Below, piece after piece: positions 45,149-59,300 of a stretch of 64,000 bases of DNA (positions are counted from its first letter, which is position 1; the number at the start of each line of letters is the position of its first letter). Below the pieces are notes generated by a model, which was given only the letters and a program-made list of their open reading frames with translations, did not search any database and had not been told where the DNA came from. Where the stretch lies: contig SRSI01000009.1 in assembly GCA_005656395.1 (NCBI GenBank), positions 186,001 to 250,000 of the forward strand, read 5' to 3'. The DNA is from Strongyloides papillosus. Its lineage: Eukaryota > Nematoda > Chromadorea > Rhabditida > Strongyloididae. The position numbers and the translations under genes are program-made.

Positions 45149-47809
45149 ATGAGTTTGGAGTGTGCAAATTGTCACTCCAGTGATTTTTATCTTGAAGATG
45201 GTTACTACTGCTGTAAGGAATGTGGTGCCCAAACAGATGTATGTTAAAAAAAAATTTAGTTTTCAATAATTTTTTTAAGGCAGTTGATTATCAAGAAGTT
45301 GTTACAAATGTTCATTTTTCTCATTCAGCTGGAAAGGATGCAAAAGAGAAAGTGGTAGATGAGAAGAAATCATCTAAAGTTGGAGCTAAACAGCAGTATT
45401 TCGGACGTTCTTTTTACAATGTAGATGATTTTAATGAATGTTTGGATAGAATCGGAACACGTTTGGCATCTTCAACACAAATTATCTATTCAATTTGTTC
45501 TGTTCTTGTTGAAAAATGTGGTGCAAGTGATGATTTATATGACGTTTGTATGGGTTTATTTCAAAAATATTTAGCAACATATAAGGTGGCTTTCTGTAAG
45601 GAAGAATTAAATGATGGGAGTGAAGAAATTTTTAGTATACAAATACGTTTAAAAGAAAGAGAGTTAAATAGGTTAATAAAGGAAAGACAAAAACAAGCTA
45701 ATGAATTAATGGAAAAAGAGATAAATGATAGACTTATGAATTTAGATCTATTTGGCCCAATTGGAAATGTAGAAGAAAGAGAAAGGAGACAAGTAGATAA
45801 TTTTAATATTACATTGAAACCAGAAGATTATTATAGAGTTAGGGAAACATCAGTATCAAAGAAAGCATTAACTCGAGCGGGTCATATTTATCTAAATCTT
45901 GATATGTTAATTGCGATTATTTATATGTCTTTGGTGTATACTGGAACTCATTTCATACAAATGGCGGATTTATTACGTTGGCAGAGGGAAGGGAGATTTC
46001 CCGTTACTCAAGATCATATAAATGATATTCAAATAGTAAATTACGACAATACCTCATCTACATTTAAAGTGCAGCATCAAATTTGTGGTGAAAACTTACA
46101 AAAAACAAATTCATCACCACTAAGTAAGTGTAATTATAGCAGTATGTTTCTGTGGCAATTTTTATCACTACCAAGATTAGTATTACCACTAGATTCCTTT
46201 GATGAATTAGTTGGTAGATATATTTATGATCTAAATTTACCCAAATCTTTTGGTTCCCGAATACAAGAATACAGAAAGATTTTTAATCCACTTAAAAATC
46301 AAAACTGTGATTTATGGAAAGAGTATTTTCCTCTTATTGATAACTGTGTTGATGTAGTAGAAAGTCAATTTACCACAGAAAAAGGTCGTAATGATTCGTC
46401 GAACTTTTATAAAATAACATTACCGAAAACGTTTGTTCGACAACGTCTGGTTGATACAAGTTTCATAGATATTCCAATTGAGGTAAAGGCTATGGCTTTA
46501 ATTTTATTCGCAATAAAGCAAGAATTTTCCTTTAATAATAAAGACGAATTTGAAAAACCAAATGATAATGATTGTTTTTATTTTGTTGACTGGTTAAAGC
46601 AACTCAATTTTCGGACTCAATTAGCTGATGGGAAATCTGTTGATTATGTGACATCAGAAAGAAATTTGTATACTTTTAAATGTGGTGATAAAAAAGTCTA
46701 TGACCATAGGGGTTATCAGCTTTCATATATGTTTAATGATCAGTTTGATTCTAAATTCGATCATCAAATTCCATCAAAAAGTAGAATGTTTATGAATCAA
46801 AAACTTCTGGCTGATGGTTTAGAAGGTGTAAATTATGTACCAAGGGAAAGTAATAATGATGGTGTTCTTTTTACTCCAATAAAATTTTATGGTGAAGAAT
46901 GTATATGTGAGAATTCATTAGAACATAATGATACTGTATTGTTAATAAAAAAAGATTTTTCAAATTATAAATTAAAAGATTTCAAGGATATTGAGGAAAA
47001 AGGCCATTATTTATTCCCACCAGCCGATGGTGTCAACTGCCTTAGTACAGAAAGGAAGTTTAATGGTGAGGAGACCAGATGTAGTATTTATTTCAGTACA
47101 CAAAATTTGTTAACTGTTTATGAGAGTATAAGAGACTCATTACCGAAATTATTCAACCAACTGTTGTATTTGTTATCGAAAGTTATTGGCGAGTGGCCAC
47201 ATATACTGTATTTTGCTTTTTTAGCGGTTGAAAATGCCATTGTATATAGAGAGGAATTTGAATTGTTTAAAACCTTTCTAATTAACAACAATGGAGTTGT
47301 AATTGGAAAACATCAAAAAGGCAATTATTGTGTTGCTATGTATTTAAATAATTCAGAGGGAAATTTCTTTGATCTCAAAATTGTATGTTTGTATTATTTT
47401 TTTTTTTTAATTTATTAATATTTTTAGAAAAAATATGTAGAACACATCAATTACAGTTCTAGTAGTGATGAATTGGTGCCTAAACATTTCCAAAGTTTTT
47501 CCAATTCGACAATCCCCCATATAGGTTTATGTTTAAAAAATCATGTAAGTTATATTATACAATTTACATTAAAAACACTTGATAGAGGACATAAACACAT
47601 ACGAATCTTTTTTTCACACGATTTTTTCTTGTATTTTGACCATTAAACTTTTTTATTAATATTAGTTTTGTCACTATCAATTAGAAGAATGCAGATGTTT
47701 TTCAGTAAACTGAACAAAACCTTGAAGTAATATAATTAATATCTTTTTATTTCAGATATCCATCAATTTTAAATTGGCTTTACATTTAACTAATTTGTTA
47801 TATTTTTAA
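45149..47809 (+). CDS. RNA polymerase I initiation factor TAF1B/Rrn7-like
   Basis: Exons 45149-45238, 45280-47382, 47428-47544 and 47756-47809 join in phase 0 to give about 787 residues. Exon 1 supplies a zinc ribbon (C5-x2-C8 and C22-x2-C25) like the TFIIB-related ribbon of Rrn7/TAF1B, missing from the long frame alone. Downstream, two cyclin-like helical regions are suggested; LIAIIYMSLVYTGTHFIQMADLLRWQREG matches the family's segment around its (L)ADLLRW motif. Known role: TFIIB-like subunit of SL1/core factor that positions Pol I at rDNA promoters in the nucleolus. The end of the gene is uncertain: reading through the last intron also gives an open frame, ending near 47646. Longer than human TAF1B (588). 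Confidence 0.75.
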
Positions 47810-48458
47810 TAAATTATTTTACACATAAATTTTCACCGAGATTTTATTTCATATTATAAAAAAGTATATATATATATAATGATGACAGTGATGGTGGATT
47901 GTTTAAAAAACAACATATAAAACACATTAAATTATATATTTTTATAGTAACATTAGGCTATCTTAAAATAAAGTACAGATAACACACGTCTTGAAAAGTG
48001 ATTGATTAATCAATGTATGGGAATATAATCAGTTAACTGATGTTATATATAAAAAACAATAAAAATAAAACTAAAAAATAAAAACATTGTAATAAAAAAC
48101 TAGTGGTTTGCAGAGAAGTATATGTCCTTTTATTTCTCTCAACACCGGTATCAAAATGTAAAAAATATTGTGAAGCGGGAATTACAAAATAATAAAAATA
48201 AGGACAATTATCTCTACGATTCTATGAACCCTAGGATAGAATTTTATCTCATAAAATTTAAGAATAAAAGTTTCCCTATGGATACTTATATTTAACAAAA
48301 GAATTATTTTTAATTCACATTTAAAGAGGTTTTTTTTTGAATGTGCAAGCAACGAATCAAATCAGAGATCAACTACAGCTTTTACAGCTTTGATTAAGAT
48401 AAATTTTCAAATAATGGATCCTAAATTATTGCTAAATAAAAGTAATATCTGTTGATCA
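47810..48458. other. Convergent intergenic region
   Basis: About 650 bp between the 3' ends of the TAF1B-like gene and the forkhead gene. AT-rich, with a short TA repeat near 47866. Likely both 3' UTRs. No gene seen. Confidence 0.5.
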
Positions 48459-51400
48459 TCATGATGTTACTTGAGAAAATGTATTGTCTTTAGAATTATT
48501 TCGTAGTTGTTGACTTAATTGGTCTAGAAGTGATAAGTTTGAAAGGGCATTAGAAGGTGTAGGTGGACTTGCTTGAGATGAATTTGAAGATGAATTGGTG
48601 TTTGAATTGGGAGCATTAGTATTTCCTAATTGTAACAAACTTAATAAAGACTGTGTTAAAGCTGTATTTGTATTGTTTTGATTATTGTTTGTAGAAGTCA
48701 TAAGATTTGGTAAATTCAATAATGAATTTTGTAAAGATGAAGTTTGCTGGCTACTTTGATTATTTCCAAAGCTATTTAGTATCAAACTCGTCAAAGTTTC
48801 TGTTAACAAATTATTGGTTGACGGCTGTGTTAGTGAATTTAATAATCCCTGTTGTGTAAGATAGTTAGCAAGTGTATTTTGGTTATTATTCTTTTGTTCA
48901 TTATTTTGATTAATTAATTCTAATAATGGATTTGTATTGGTATTATTTGATAGAGATGCAGCTAAGGCAAGTGCGGATATATTATTCATTGTTGCTAGTG
49001 AACCTGAATTAACACTTGGTGTAATTGGAGCAGATACTGATTGTTGGTGAAGTTTTGCTGCGTCCAATAAATTTAATCCCAAACTTGATTGATTAATAAG
49101 AGATTGAAGATTATTAAAAGGTAATGTTTTCTGTAACATATTTGTATTTTCTTTGTGTATGAAATCCATTTTTTGATTTATAAAACTGGCAGGTGATGCT
49201 GGAAGAGAAGCAGCTTCTCCTATATACATTTTTGGATCTAATAACGGGGTTCCAGAGCTTGCTGTTGCTATACCACTATTATGAAGATCATTTCTAATTC
49301 TATTCATACGTCCATTTCTAGGTGTACCACTATTTCTATTAGGGGCCCCGTTAACATTATTCCTGGCTCTTCGACGGGATGAATTTTTGTCTCCTACATC
49401 TCTTACTACCGTCCAAAAATGACCTATAATTTAATCATAAATAAATATTATTTTTATTAACATTTTTAAAGAAAAAAATTTCTTTTTTTATATACATTTT
49501 TATAATTGACAAAATAAATGTTTCTGGTGGCCTATTTAATTGTACTATAAAAACTTGTTTTAAAGTTTAATATATTTCATAATACTACATTAAATGCTGT
49601 TATCTAAAAGGACGATAACATATTAAAAATTTAAAAAGAGTTACATTTCAATGTATCAATATACAATTTTTCAAAAAACTTTACGTTTTGCTGTCATTAA
49701 TAAAAATTTCAAAGAGTGCGTAAATAAATTTATTTTTACGAGACAAGGAAGGGAAATTGTTTTATTTAATTTATTTTCTACACATATGATAGTTATATAA
49801 TATATATTACATTTATTTATTTAAAGATATTTTGTATTGGTATATAAGATATATTATAATACATTTTAAGTGTGCGTCTGTTGTTTCATCGTCGTCTTTT
49901 TTTACTACTTTACTATTATATAAAATAGAATTATAATGAAAAGAAAAATAAATAAAAATATTTTTGCACTAATACAGTTTCATTAAAATAGGTTGTTGTT
50001 TGACAATTACTATACATAATTTTTCTTTAACAAACACTTTAATTATTAAGGTTGTTAATAAAAGTTTAACAAATTTTCGGAATTATTTTATTTTACGATA
50101 AGCAAATGATGGAATTATTTTCTTACTTTTGTAATGGATTAAAGATTAAAGCACAATTATTTTTTTCTTACTCATAGTTACATAAAAATTAATCTAGGGA
50201 TTTAAAATTTTAATTCATTTACTTACCTACTACACCACTACTGGAAGTTTGTTTTAATGGCAGTTTAACAAAACAATCATGGAGACTGAGATTATGTCGT
50301 ATTGAGTTCTGCCATCCCCATTGGTCAGCTCTCTTACGGTAGTATGGGTGAAGTTGTCGAATAACCTGAAAAAGTTTTATTAGAAATAATGTAAATCAGA
50401 AAGTATGATGCAAAAAAGAACATTACATGTAATTTGTTAATTTTATTTTAATGATTTTTATTAAATAAATATTTTATCTTTTTAAAATTAATCTAAAAAA
50501 AATGCAATGTTTATCGTTAATCTTTTTTTTTCTCTAAAAATAATCATATTATGTTTAATATTGAGTTATAATATTATTTTAATTTCAAATCTTTGTGTCC
50601 TTTTTTCCCTCATCCCTTAACCTTATTATTTTATGGGGAGCTATATTTTGATGATTGATGTTTATTAAAATAAATGTACATATGGCAAAAACACGACAAA
50701 AGCATGTTTGAAAAAAGCATTTTTATGACAATGCGTTTCTTTTTTCACTAAACTTTTCAAAAAATTTGACAATACAAATTCTTTGTTGTGTTAATATAAA
50801 TATGCGCATATTCTATCAACAGTACAAGGAAACCTCTAAACTTTGTTATTGAAAGAGAAGTAATTTTTATGCTTAACAAAATAAGATATATGCCAAGAAA
50901 AGATAGAAACTAGTTATATTTTTGTTTCACATTCATTTAAACTGTTGTAAGTATTTTCTACGAAGCATATAAGAGAGTGAAGAAAAGATGTAAAAATGTT
51001 GCAGCTGTTATTAAAAATATTTTGAAAATAAAGAAAGAAAAAAATTTTAAAATAACTAACTGACCATTAAGTTGAGTGATAAGAAATTGGCAAAATATTA
51101 GTTATGTATGTGTATGTAATTTCTAGTCTCGTTTATCATCAAATGTCTATTCAATCAAAAAATTTATCATTTATAGTAAAAATACTTCACTTAAATTCTA
51201 AAAAAAGCAAAATTTTTTCATCTACAAAAATGAATTTTAAAGAATATTTAATTTAAACATTCTTTTTTAATTTAAGATTTAAATAAATATGTGATCTTTG
51301 ATACTATAGAATATTTAATAATAATTTAATATATTTTTCAATAATTAATAATTAACCAGAATAAAATCATTAATCTTTTATATTTAAAAATTTTTACACT

Positions 51401-51787
51401 AATAAAAGATAAACTTACGTGATAAATTTCACTTAATTTCAGCCTCTTTTCAGGATGTGTTTCAATGGCTTCTATAATTAGATCTTTATAACTTAGAGAT
51501 GGTCTTTCTTCCTTTTCATTTTCTTCAAAATCATTCTTGGCAGCTGTAGTTATAGCAGTTGCTAATAGGGCTAAATTTGGGGATGAGCTAGATGCAGTTG
51601 AAGAATGAGATAAGGTAGATGCTGAACTTGAAGTACTTAATGATTCAGATGCATCCAAAGCAGCAGCCATTTCTGTTTCAGGTGATATAGGTTCATCACA
51701 TTTAATAGAATCCAAAATAGATGATTGAGGCACGGTAGGGATGGGTGAAGGTGGTGATGATGTCGATTGAGTTTCAACGTCCATCAT
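48459..51787 (-). CDS. Forkhead transcription factor
   Basis: Three minus-strand exons, 51419-51787, 50227-50365 and 48459-49423, join with matching phases to give 490 residues. The forkhead domain spans about residues 95-190: [14 protein letters not shown], then [20 protein letters not shown], the recognition helix [16 protein letters not shown] and the wing GHFWTVV followed by a basic SSRRRARN. The N-terminus is Ser-rich; the C-terminus is a 290-residue Asn/Gln/Ser/Leu-rich tail typical of a transactivation region. The wording of the recognition helix and wing recalls nematode FKH-9-type factors, but I cannot fix the subfamily. Introns of 1053 and 803 bp are much longer than elsewhere. The domain is certain; orthology is not. 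Confidence 0.88.
49424..50226 (-). other. Large intron 2 of the forkhead gene
   Basis: An 803-bp intron in minus-strand phase 1. It interrupts the domain just before the wing. No internal exon recognised; possible regulatory content. Confidence 0.7.
50366..51418 (-). other. Large intron 1 of the forkhead gene
   Basis: A 1053-bp phase-0 intron inside the forkhead domain (between EIYH and VIRQ). No internal exon recognised; possible regulatory content. Confidence 0.7.
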
Positions 51788-53263
51788 CTTTTACTATTAA
51801 CTAATAATATTATTGAAATAAAATTATATCTAAAAATATATATATGATCAAAAATATAACAAGCAATATGAAAAATGATTTTTAAAAAGAGAGAGTGCGG
51901 AAGTATAGAACTTAAAATTAATACCACGGAAAATAAACATTGAAAAATAAACAAAAAGAAACATAGGGACTAGTTTATCATCGGGAAATAGTTCAAGTGG
52001 GACCTAAAAAATCTACTTTTCTTTTTGAATCATTATGCAATACTTACTAACCAGTCTCGTGCATTTTTTCTATTTTCTTTTTGTGACGGCATTTGTGGTC
52101 CTCGCTATAATTTCAACAAAAAGAAACATTCTCGCAACAGAGTTTTATAGTGTATTATGAGAGATGAGTTTAAGATGAAAAATAACAAAGCAAACAGCGG
52201 ACAGAAGCGAGCTAGGAGAGATGTCGAAGAAAAATAAATATGTTTATGTATATATGTATATATTTTTGGTGAAAAATGCGCTAAAGCCTAAAGACTCATA
52301 ACTGCTTGGTGATTGCATAAGTCTTTTCTAGTTCTTGAGTACTCACTAAAAATATGTCCTTTATCAAAAATAAACACATATATATTGAAATACACTTTTG
52401 CGCTTCTCGTCCAGTTTTTCACCAAAACAAATAATAAGAAAAGAGGAACATGAAGAGGAAACAGGCTGTAAAAAGGAGAATAATTCCTATATCTGCATAC
52501 TAGTTAATATGCGTCACAATATCTATCAAATGTTTCCTACAACAGTTATTTTAGTTAAAAAGAAATGAAATATGACACGGTATATCATTAAAAAATATAA
52601 ATATTTAATATTTTTCCCCTTTTAGGTTAACTAAAAAAAATAAAATATATATAAATAGTTGCGATAGCGAGATTTTCTAATAATTATAAAGTAGAAAATA
52701 ATAAACCCAAAAATAAATTCTATGCAACAATAATATTTATGTTTGATCAGTATAGTTTTTTTTATTTCAAAACAGGCATGTGTATCAATATTTTCATTTA
52801 TATAATATAATTTTGTAGAGTACAATGCTTTAAGTAAATATCATCAATCATTGCACTTCCATCCTTGTTATGAAAATAACCTTAATTTAAACTATTGAAA
52901 GAGCCTACTTTGAAAATAAATATCAAGTATCGAAAGATAACAAACCCAGATCGCAATAAAAATATCGCTATTTGATTTTAGTGAATATAAACACGCGTAA
53001 AAATGTTATAATCATCTTCTTTTTAACTCTCAATTCAAAAACATTTAACAACTTAATTTTAAAACAAAATCTGATAAATAAATAAGTAATAATGATAGTA
53101 TTTTTATATTTGTAACCTTTTAACTAATTTTTCAAAACACAAGAGTATTAGTGGGAATGCCACGGGCTATTCTATACTTTGAATAAGAAATATCAAAAAG
53201 AGAGTGAAACATTTGATAGATTTATAAAATACACTTGTAAAATTATCATTATAAAAATATAAA

Positions 53264-53346
53264 ATAATAATAATAATAGTATATATACATATATATATTA
53301 ATATATATGTACATAAATATATTTATATATATATACGTATATAAAA
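53264..53346. repeat. AT-rich simple repeat tract
   Basis: An (AAT)n stretch runs into about 65 bp of imperfect TA/ATAT/TGTA dinucleotide repeat that is largely self-complementary. It could extrude as a hairpin or mark a microsatellite. Confidence 0.7.
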
Positions 53347-56300
53347 AGGGAAGTCATGATAGTAATACAATCATATTTTTATTTAAATTTAAGTAAATTG
53401 AATATAGAAAGAAATAAAACAATAACGGTGTGTGTAAGTTTTTGACAAATGTTAAGGAATTTTAAATATACTCATGCGTAGAATTTTATCTATTGTGGGG
53501 TGGAGTTTCAGGAAACAAAAAGAAACTCTTTTTTGCGCAATTGTTTGCTTTTTCACAAAATATACAAACGCAAATATACATAATATCTTCTGGGATGTGG
53601 TAAAATTTATTAAATTGTTTCGGTGAAGGTTGCAAAGTACAAATAGAAAACCTCAAGTTTATTTTAAAAAGTCTTATTATATAATAGGGGGATGATGACA
53701 ATCACTGTATTATACAATAATATTTTTCATATCACTATATAATTTTACAAATAAAAAGTAAAAGAATAGAAGAAAAGTAACGATATTTATGATTATTTTT
53801 GTATGTTGGCGCCTATCTTTTGATAAGATACTTTCTTGATTTTTTATACATATTTAAGTTAATAACTAAGGAAATGGTTGTTATGTAATGATAAGAAATC
53901 AACACAATAGCGAGAATAAGTAAAATAATAAAATAATACAAAAATTTAAAGATAAAAATTCCCAATATTATTTTGGTTTGATAGCTAACAATTTTTCAAG
54001 AATCTGATTAATAAAGAAATATACTCTTTAACAGTATATCAATTATTAATTATACTATGAGAAAAGACTGAAAAATTTGAGATTCCAAAGTTTAAATTTT
54101 AAAATATACAAAATTTTTGAAATAAATTTGTGTTACAATGTTTCACTTGAATATACCAGAATAGATTAACATCGTATGATGTAACTTTGGAGTATATAGT
54201 TGCATCAAAAATGAGGAAGACTGGTCTTCTAAAGGGGAGCATAAAAGAATATCTATCATAAAGCAATGTTTTGATTGGTAATAATATACAAAGTGCAAAT
54301 AAAGGATGCGTAGATAAACTAGATAAATGAAAATAAAGAATTGAAATTTTATTGAATAAAAAAATAAAAATTAAGTACCTTGAATGATTTTATTTTTATA
54401 AGACATAATAATAACACAACCTTTACATATTAACGTCTTTCAACATCTATTATATAACATATATTATTGCAATAACATAAAAATAAATAACAATTTTGAG
54501 GTGGACATATGTATATGAGAAATACTATTAATTCTAAATAAATTTTAAAAAAAAAGTATAAAAAAGTTATAGAAATACACTTTTACATAATGTCATAAGC
54601 AGATGGTTATACATAGAAAGAGTAATAGTACATTTGAGAAGTGAGACAATATTTTCACGTAAAAATACGCATATTAGTCTCCTCAGTTTCACGCAACCCA
54701 AAAAAAGCAATGGTAGTAAAATAATATAGTTGTGTTATTACTTTTTATCTTGTTTGATTGAAAAAGCAGTCTAGGAAACGAATCAAATGTGGGATAGAGA
54801 AATAAAGAAATTTTTTGATAAAATTTTTACAAAGGGCGGCTCAAGTGCAGGAGGATAATATAGAAACATCAATTCACATACACACACGGAGAGAGATATA
54901 TATAAAATAAAAATAACCTAGTGTAGTTTTTGAGTATACTCACAAAACATAAACAATTATATTTTTTTTTTGTACAAAATTGTAATTTTATGTATATAAA
55001 AAAATTGTGAGTTAAAAAAAGGTCATAAAAAGTACATATCTTTTTTTAAATTCTATAGTATCATGAGGCAATTTTTTAATTGAATGCAATACCAATGTTT
55101 TTTTATTATATAATAATAAATTCTGTGTCGTTAAAATATTGAAAAACTAAAGCAAATCAAAAAAAATGCATATACATCGTTGGTAAGATTTTTTATAATA
55201 GTCTTTGCGGCAGTTATTATATTAAAAAAAAATAGTATTGAAATATAAGATATGATATTATGATGAGCAACAACAAAAGAAAAATTAAAAGAATAATAAA
55301 AGATAGATAGGTTGCGTATGATGATGAGACGATAAAATATGTTTAAGATTGTCTTAAAATAATAACTCTTTTCTAAATGGGAGTGCATGTAAAGGGCATA
55401 ATAAAAGCAATGACAACAGCTGGAGGAGACTGGCACGAAAAAATATTTTGATGTTAATTGTGAACAAAAAAAAATCAACAGAAACATCGTTCAAGTGCAA
55501 TATGTAAAAAAATTGAATATTGAGTTATTTGTTATCATTTATGTGTACGCAAAACATGAATATATGATCAAATTTAAATGACTGTTGCGTTCTCAAATGA
55601 GGGTAAAAATGATAACATTGTCTTTGATTTATGATGCTCAATGGCAGCTGTGGCAGTGGTAACAAAAAAATATATAATCAAAGATACTCCATATATTATT
55701 GGTAAAATAGATTATATAGTATTTAGACTCTATATTACATTTTAACGATAGAATTTAAGACTATCTGTTAATTCCTAAAAAAGTCTCCCTCCGTTGGAAC
55801 GGAACATATAAATAAGCTATCAAAGTATATTGATATTAGCAAACAGCTGTAATAAGATAATTATTAGACATGATAAGAGAATACTTTACATATAGGAATG
55901 ATGGAAATAATTCCCTGAGTTAGTTAATGTTTTATAAAATATATATATAAAATATTGAAGACGTATAAAAATAGCCTAACGGCTCGTTACTGCGTGAAAG
56001 CACTATATAATATTAAAAAGTAGACATGATTTGAGTATGAAAAAGACACACGACATAAAGAACTACGACAAAATATTTTCAAAAAAAGTGCGAAAAAAGA
56101 AGTACAAGATAGAGAATAAAGAAATATAACAAGATAATATATGTTTTATTAGACAAAGGAGGAGTTGAATTTGAAAATAAACTTGCGCGTAACATTATTC
56201 CTCACATGGATAGTTTTAAGCTTCAATGATGGCAGTGTAAAAAGAAATAAAAATTCATTATCTGATTATGAGGGCAAATAAATAGGATAGCGCCTTACTT

Positions 56301-59300
56301 TATTGGTTAATAGTGTGCCAATAGCCACCTTCTTTTTTAAATAAATTTTTTCCACTGTAAAGAAACTTACTAACGACCGACACAAAAAGGACAAATGTTT
56401 TTTTTTCCCTCATTCAAAATACAGTGTTAAAATGGCAGTATGAATAATGAATGTTGGTAGACGGTCAACAGCAAAGAACAATTCCAATAAAAATTTTCTA
56501 TTATCTCTATGGCCATAGTTGTTTCAATGTATGTGTAATATCGAATGAGGGAATAAAAAAATCGACAATTTATAAATGACCAAAATTGAAAGTATTAATT
56601 ATAAAAGACTATATTGTTCAATAAAAGAATAAATGTATGGTATTAAAATTATAAATACAAAATACATACATGTGTATATATAAAATTTTAAAATCAAATG
56701 AACTTGATAACAACTATATTATCAATGTTGCGTTAAATCAACAAAACAACGAAACATTTTTAAGTTAAATCCCAGCGCTTTGTTACGCAGTTGATCACTA
56801 GCAATGTAATAAGCCTCATTGCAACATCCCTATATACGAAATTTGTTCTTTCGGAACTTTTTAACTCTCTTCCGTTCTCTAAACATATATTTTATCATCC
56901 TGACAAAACAGTATACACCTTTAGACAATTGTTTGAAGCATTTTAAAAAAGGCTTAAGGTTTCAATTCTCTCTTGCGCGATATTAAAAATTCACTACAAA
57001 CATAATAATAATAGAGGAAAAGAGGTATAGCGAGTGATTAGCAAATATTTACATAAGCATAGATTTTTGAGGCTTGTAAATGAAAATAAACACCAAGTAC
57101 AAATCACCGAAGACGGTCCTTCGGTATATTTAAGAATGTATTTTGTTAATTTTTATTTTAATAAATATGAAATACTAAAATGAGAGTTTTGATTGATAAT
57201 AATTTTCGTCTATTCCCCGGAAACAAGGTCAACTTAGGGTATTTTAGATTTATGAATATTTGAAGAAACTCTCAAATTTTATTAAGGTATTTTTTTTAAC
57301 CTTGAGAACCTGGTTTATTTCTACAACAGTAAAAATAAAATTTTTAAAAAGAATTGTTACATAAAAATAGAATGGTGTGGTCGTTGAAGAAGGAGGAACA
57401 ACAATAATGATATACATATTTATATGTTATGATAATAAAAATATTCTTCCAAATTAGAAATAAATCTAAAAATTTGGATTATCAATGTAATAAATGTAGA
57501 CTTTCAATGTAATTGCCTTCAAAAACAAATGAGGTTATAATAATAATATTTCTAAGAAAATATTAATGCATATTATTATCTTCTGGAAACAAAATATTTT
57601 TATTTTAAATTGTTTCTTCTCGTTCTTATCAATGCATACCTGATAACGTGTCATATTATAAAGATCAAATAGTTAAAAAGTACGCGTTTTTGATGATAGA
57701 AAATTAAACTGAAAAAATATTACAAATAAATATATACATGTATTAAAGGAGTACAATATATTTTTCTCTAATTGTTGGTTTTTAGTCTCGTAATTACAAA
57801 AATATGTTAAAATGGTCAGTATTTATTTGAGTAATACATATAAACATGTTTGTCTTTTTTCATCTAAAAAATCGGTTAATGATGAAACATTTTACTTACA
57901 CAATTAAGGGGTGAATATTTAAAATTATTATTTTATTTTAAAATAATATATCTCTATTTTTACCACTCTCTTTCGTTCCCAAAAAAAATCGTTATTTTAT
58001 GGACTCTTGAAAGAGCAAAGACAAATATATTAGTTTATTTTTCATAGAAACTGATTACTAATTTATAGTCCAAATTTGTGTGTATATATAAATATAAAAT
58101 AGTAATAAAAAAGCAAAATATATAAATTAAGATTTTTATCATTATAAAATAATAATATATAAAATAGTACCATAGATAATAAATGGAAAAAAATCGCATG
58201 AATAAATAAATTAACTTTCCAAATAATATATTTTTAAAAATTTTAATTAGTATATTAATATTTGAAATAAATTTTTCTCACTATCGCACCTGAAGTTTCA
58301 TATTATAATTTATTTAAAACATTAAAATATTATGTATCTCCTAACCATACTCTTTATAACTATTACACTTTTGATAAGCGTCAATTTTTGATAAATTTTT
58401 ATTTCTTTTCTTAAAAATAACATCTATTCATAACAATAATAAACTTTATGTATCTTTGTTTATATTCATCAAGTAGTACAAAGTTATTTGTTTTGATATG
58501 AAAGAAGAAAAATGCAAAGGCTATTTGTTTTTATTTTAACAAATCAACCATAGACAGATTGCCATTGAATAAAAGGTAAATAATATAAAAGATTACATAA
58601 TACATATTCAATAAATGTTTGTATGCAATGGTTTAACGTCATAAAAAGCTAATGATATTATTATCATTGAAAAGTGTAAAAAAAATATTCACCTTGCTTT
58701 TTTTTATATTTCTTTCATTTATTTAAAAATAGTTAATGCTTTTTGTAAAGAAATTTTTCTTATCAAAGAAGTGCTATGTTATTGCGTCACTTGTAACAGG
58801 ACGTGAAGGACAACTTTAGAGTTAATTTTATTGTAGGCAGAGGTACTTGATCATGAGAAGCTGTTGACACCTGAATCACAGGTTCAATATATGTATTATG
58901 TAAAATTAGATGTTGTATGAGATGTCTTGTACTATAATGATGCCTTCTTTTGATGGGGAAACAAAAATATTTTTAGAGTTATATAACTTTTTCTTTAAAT
59001 TATGCACTTTTTATAAATGATAGATGGAATTTGATTAATTTGCTTTTATAATCTTGATACAGAAATAAAATTAAGAGTTTGATAAAAATAATATAACATT
59101 ACTTACATCATTATATATTTAGGGATCTATCATAAAAATTTTTATTTTTTTTATAATTTTATATTATATTCATCAAATATTCTATGGGACAGTTAATGTG
59201 CTTTTGAATGAAAAATAAATTCCAAGAATTTTATCTCTCTCTCTCGTTTTTTTTACCTCTTTCAAACAAAATTTCTTCTCATAATAATTTTTAAATTAAT

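Noticed and set aside
52631..52825. Short open frame in the desert
   Set aside because: Low-complexity Ile/Tyr/Phe product expected from AT-rich sequence.
55131..55487. 118-codon hydrophobic minus-strand frame
   Set aside because: Hydrophobicity follows from T-rich sequence; no regular topology or neighbouring exons.
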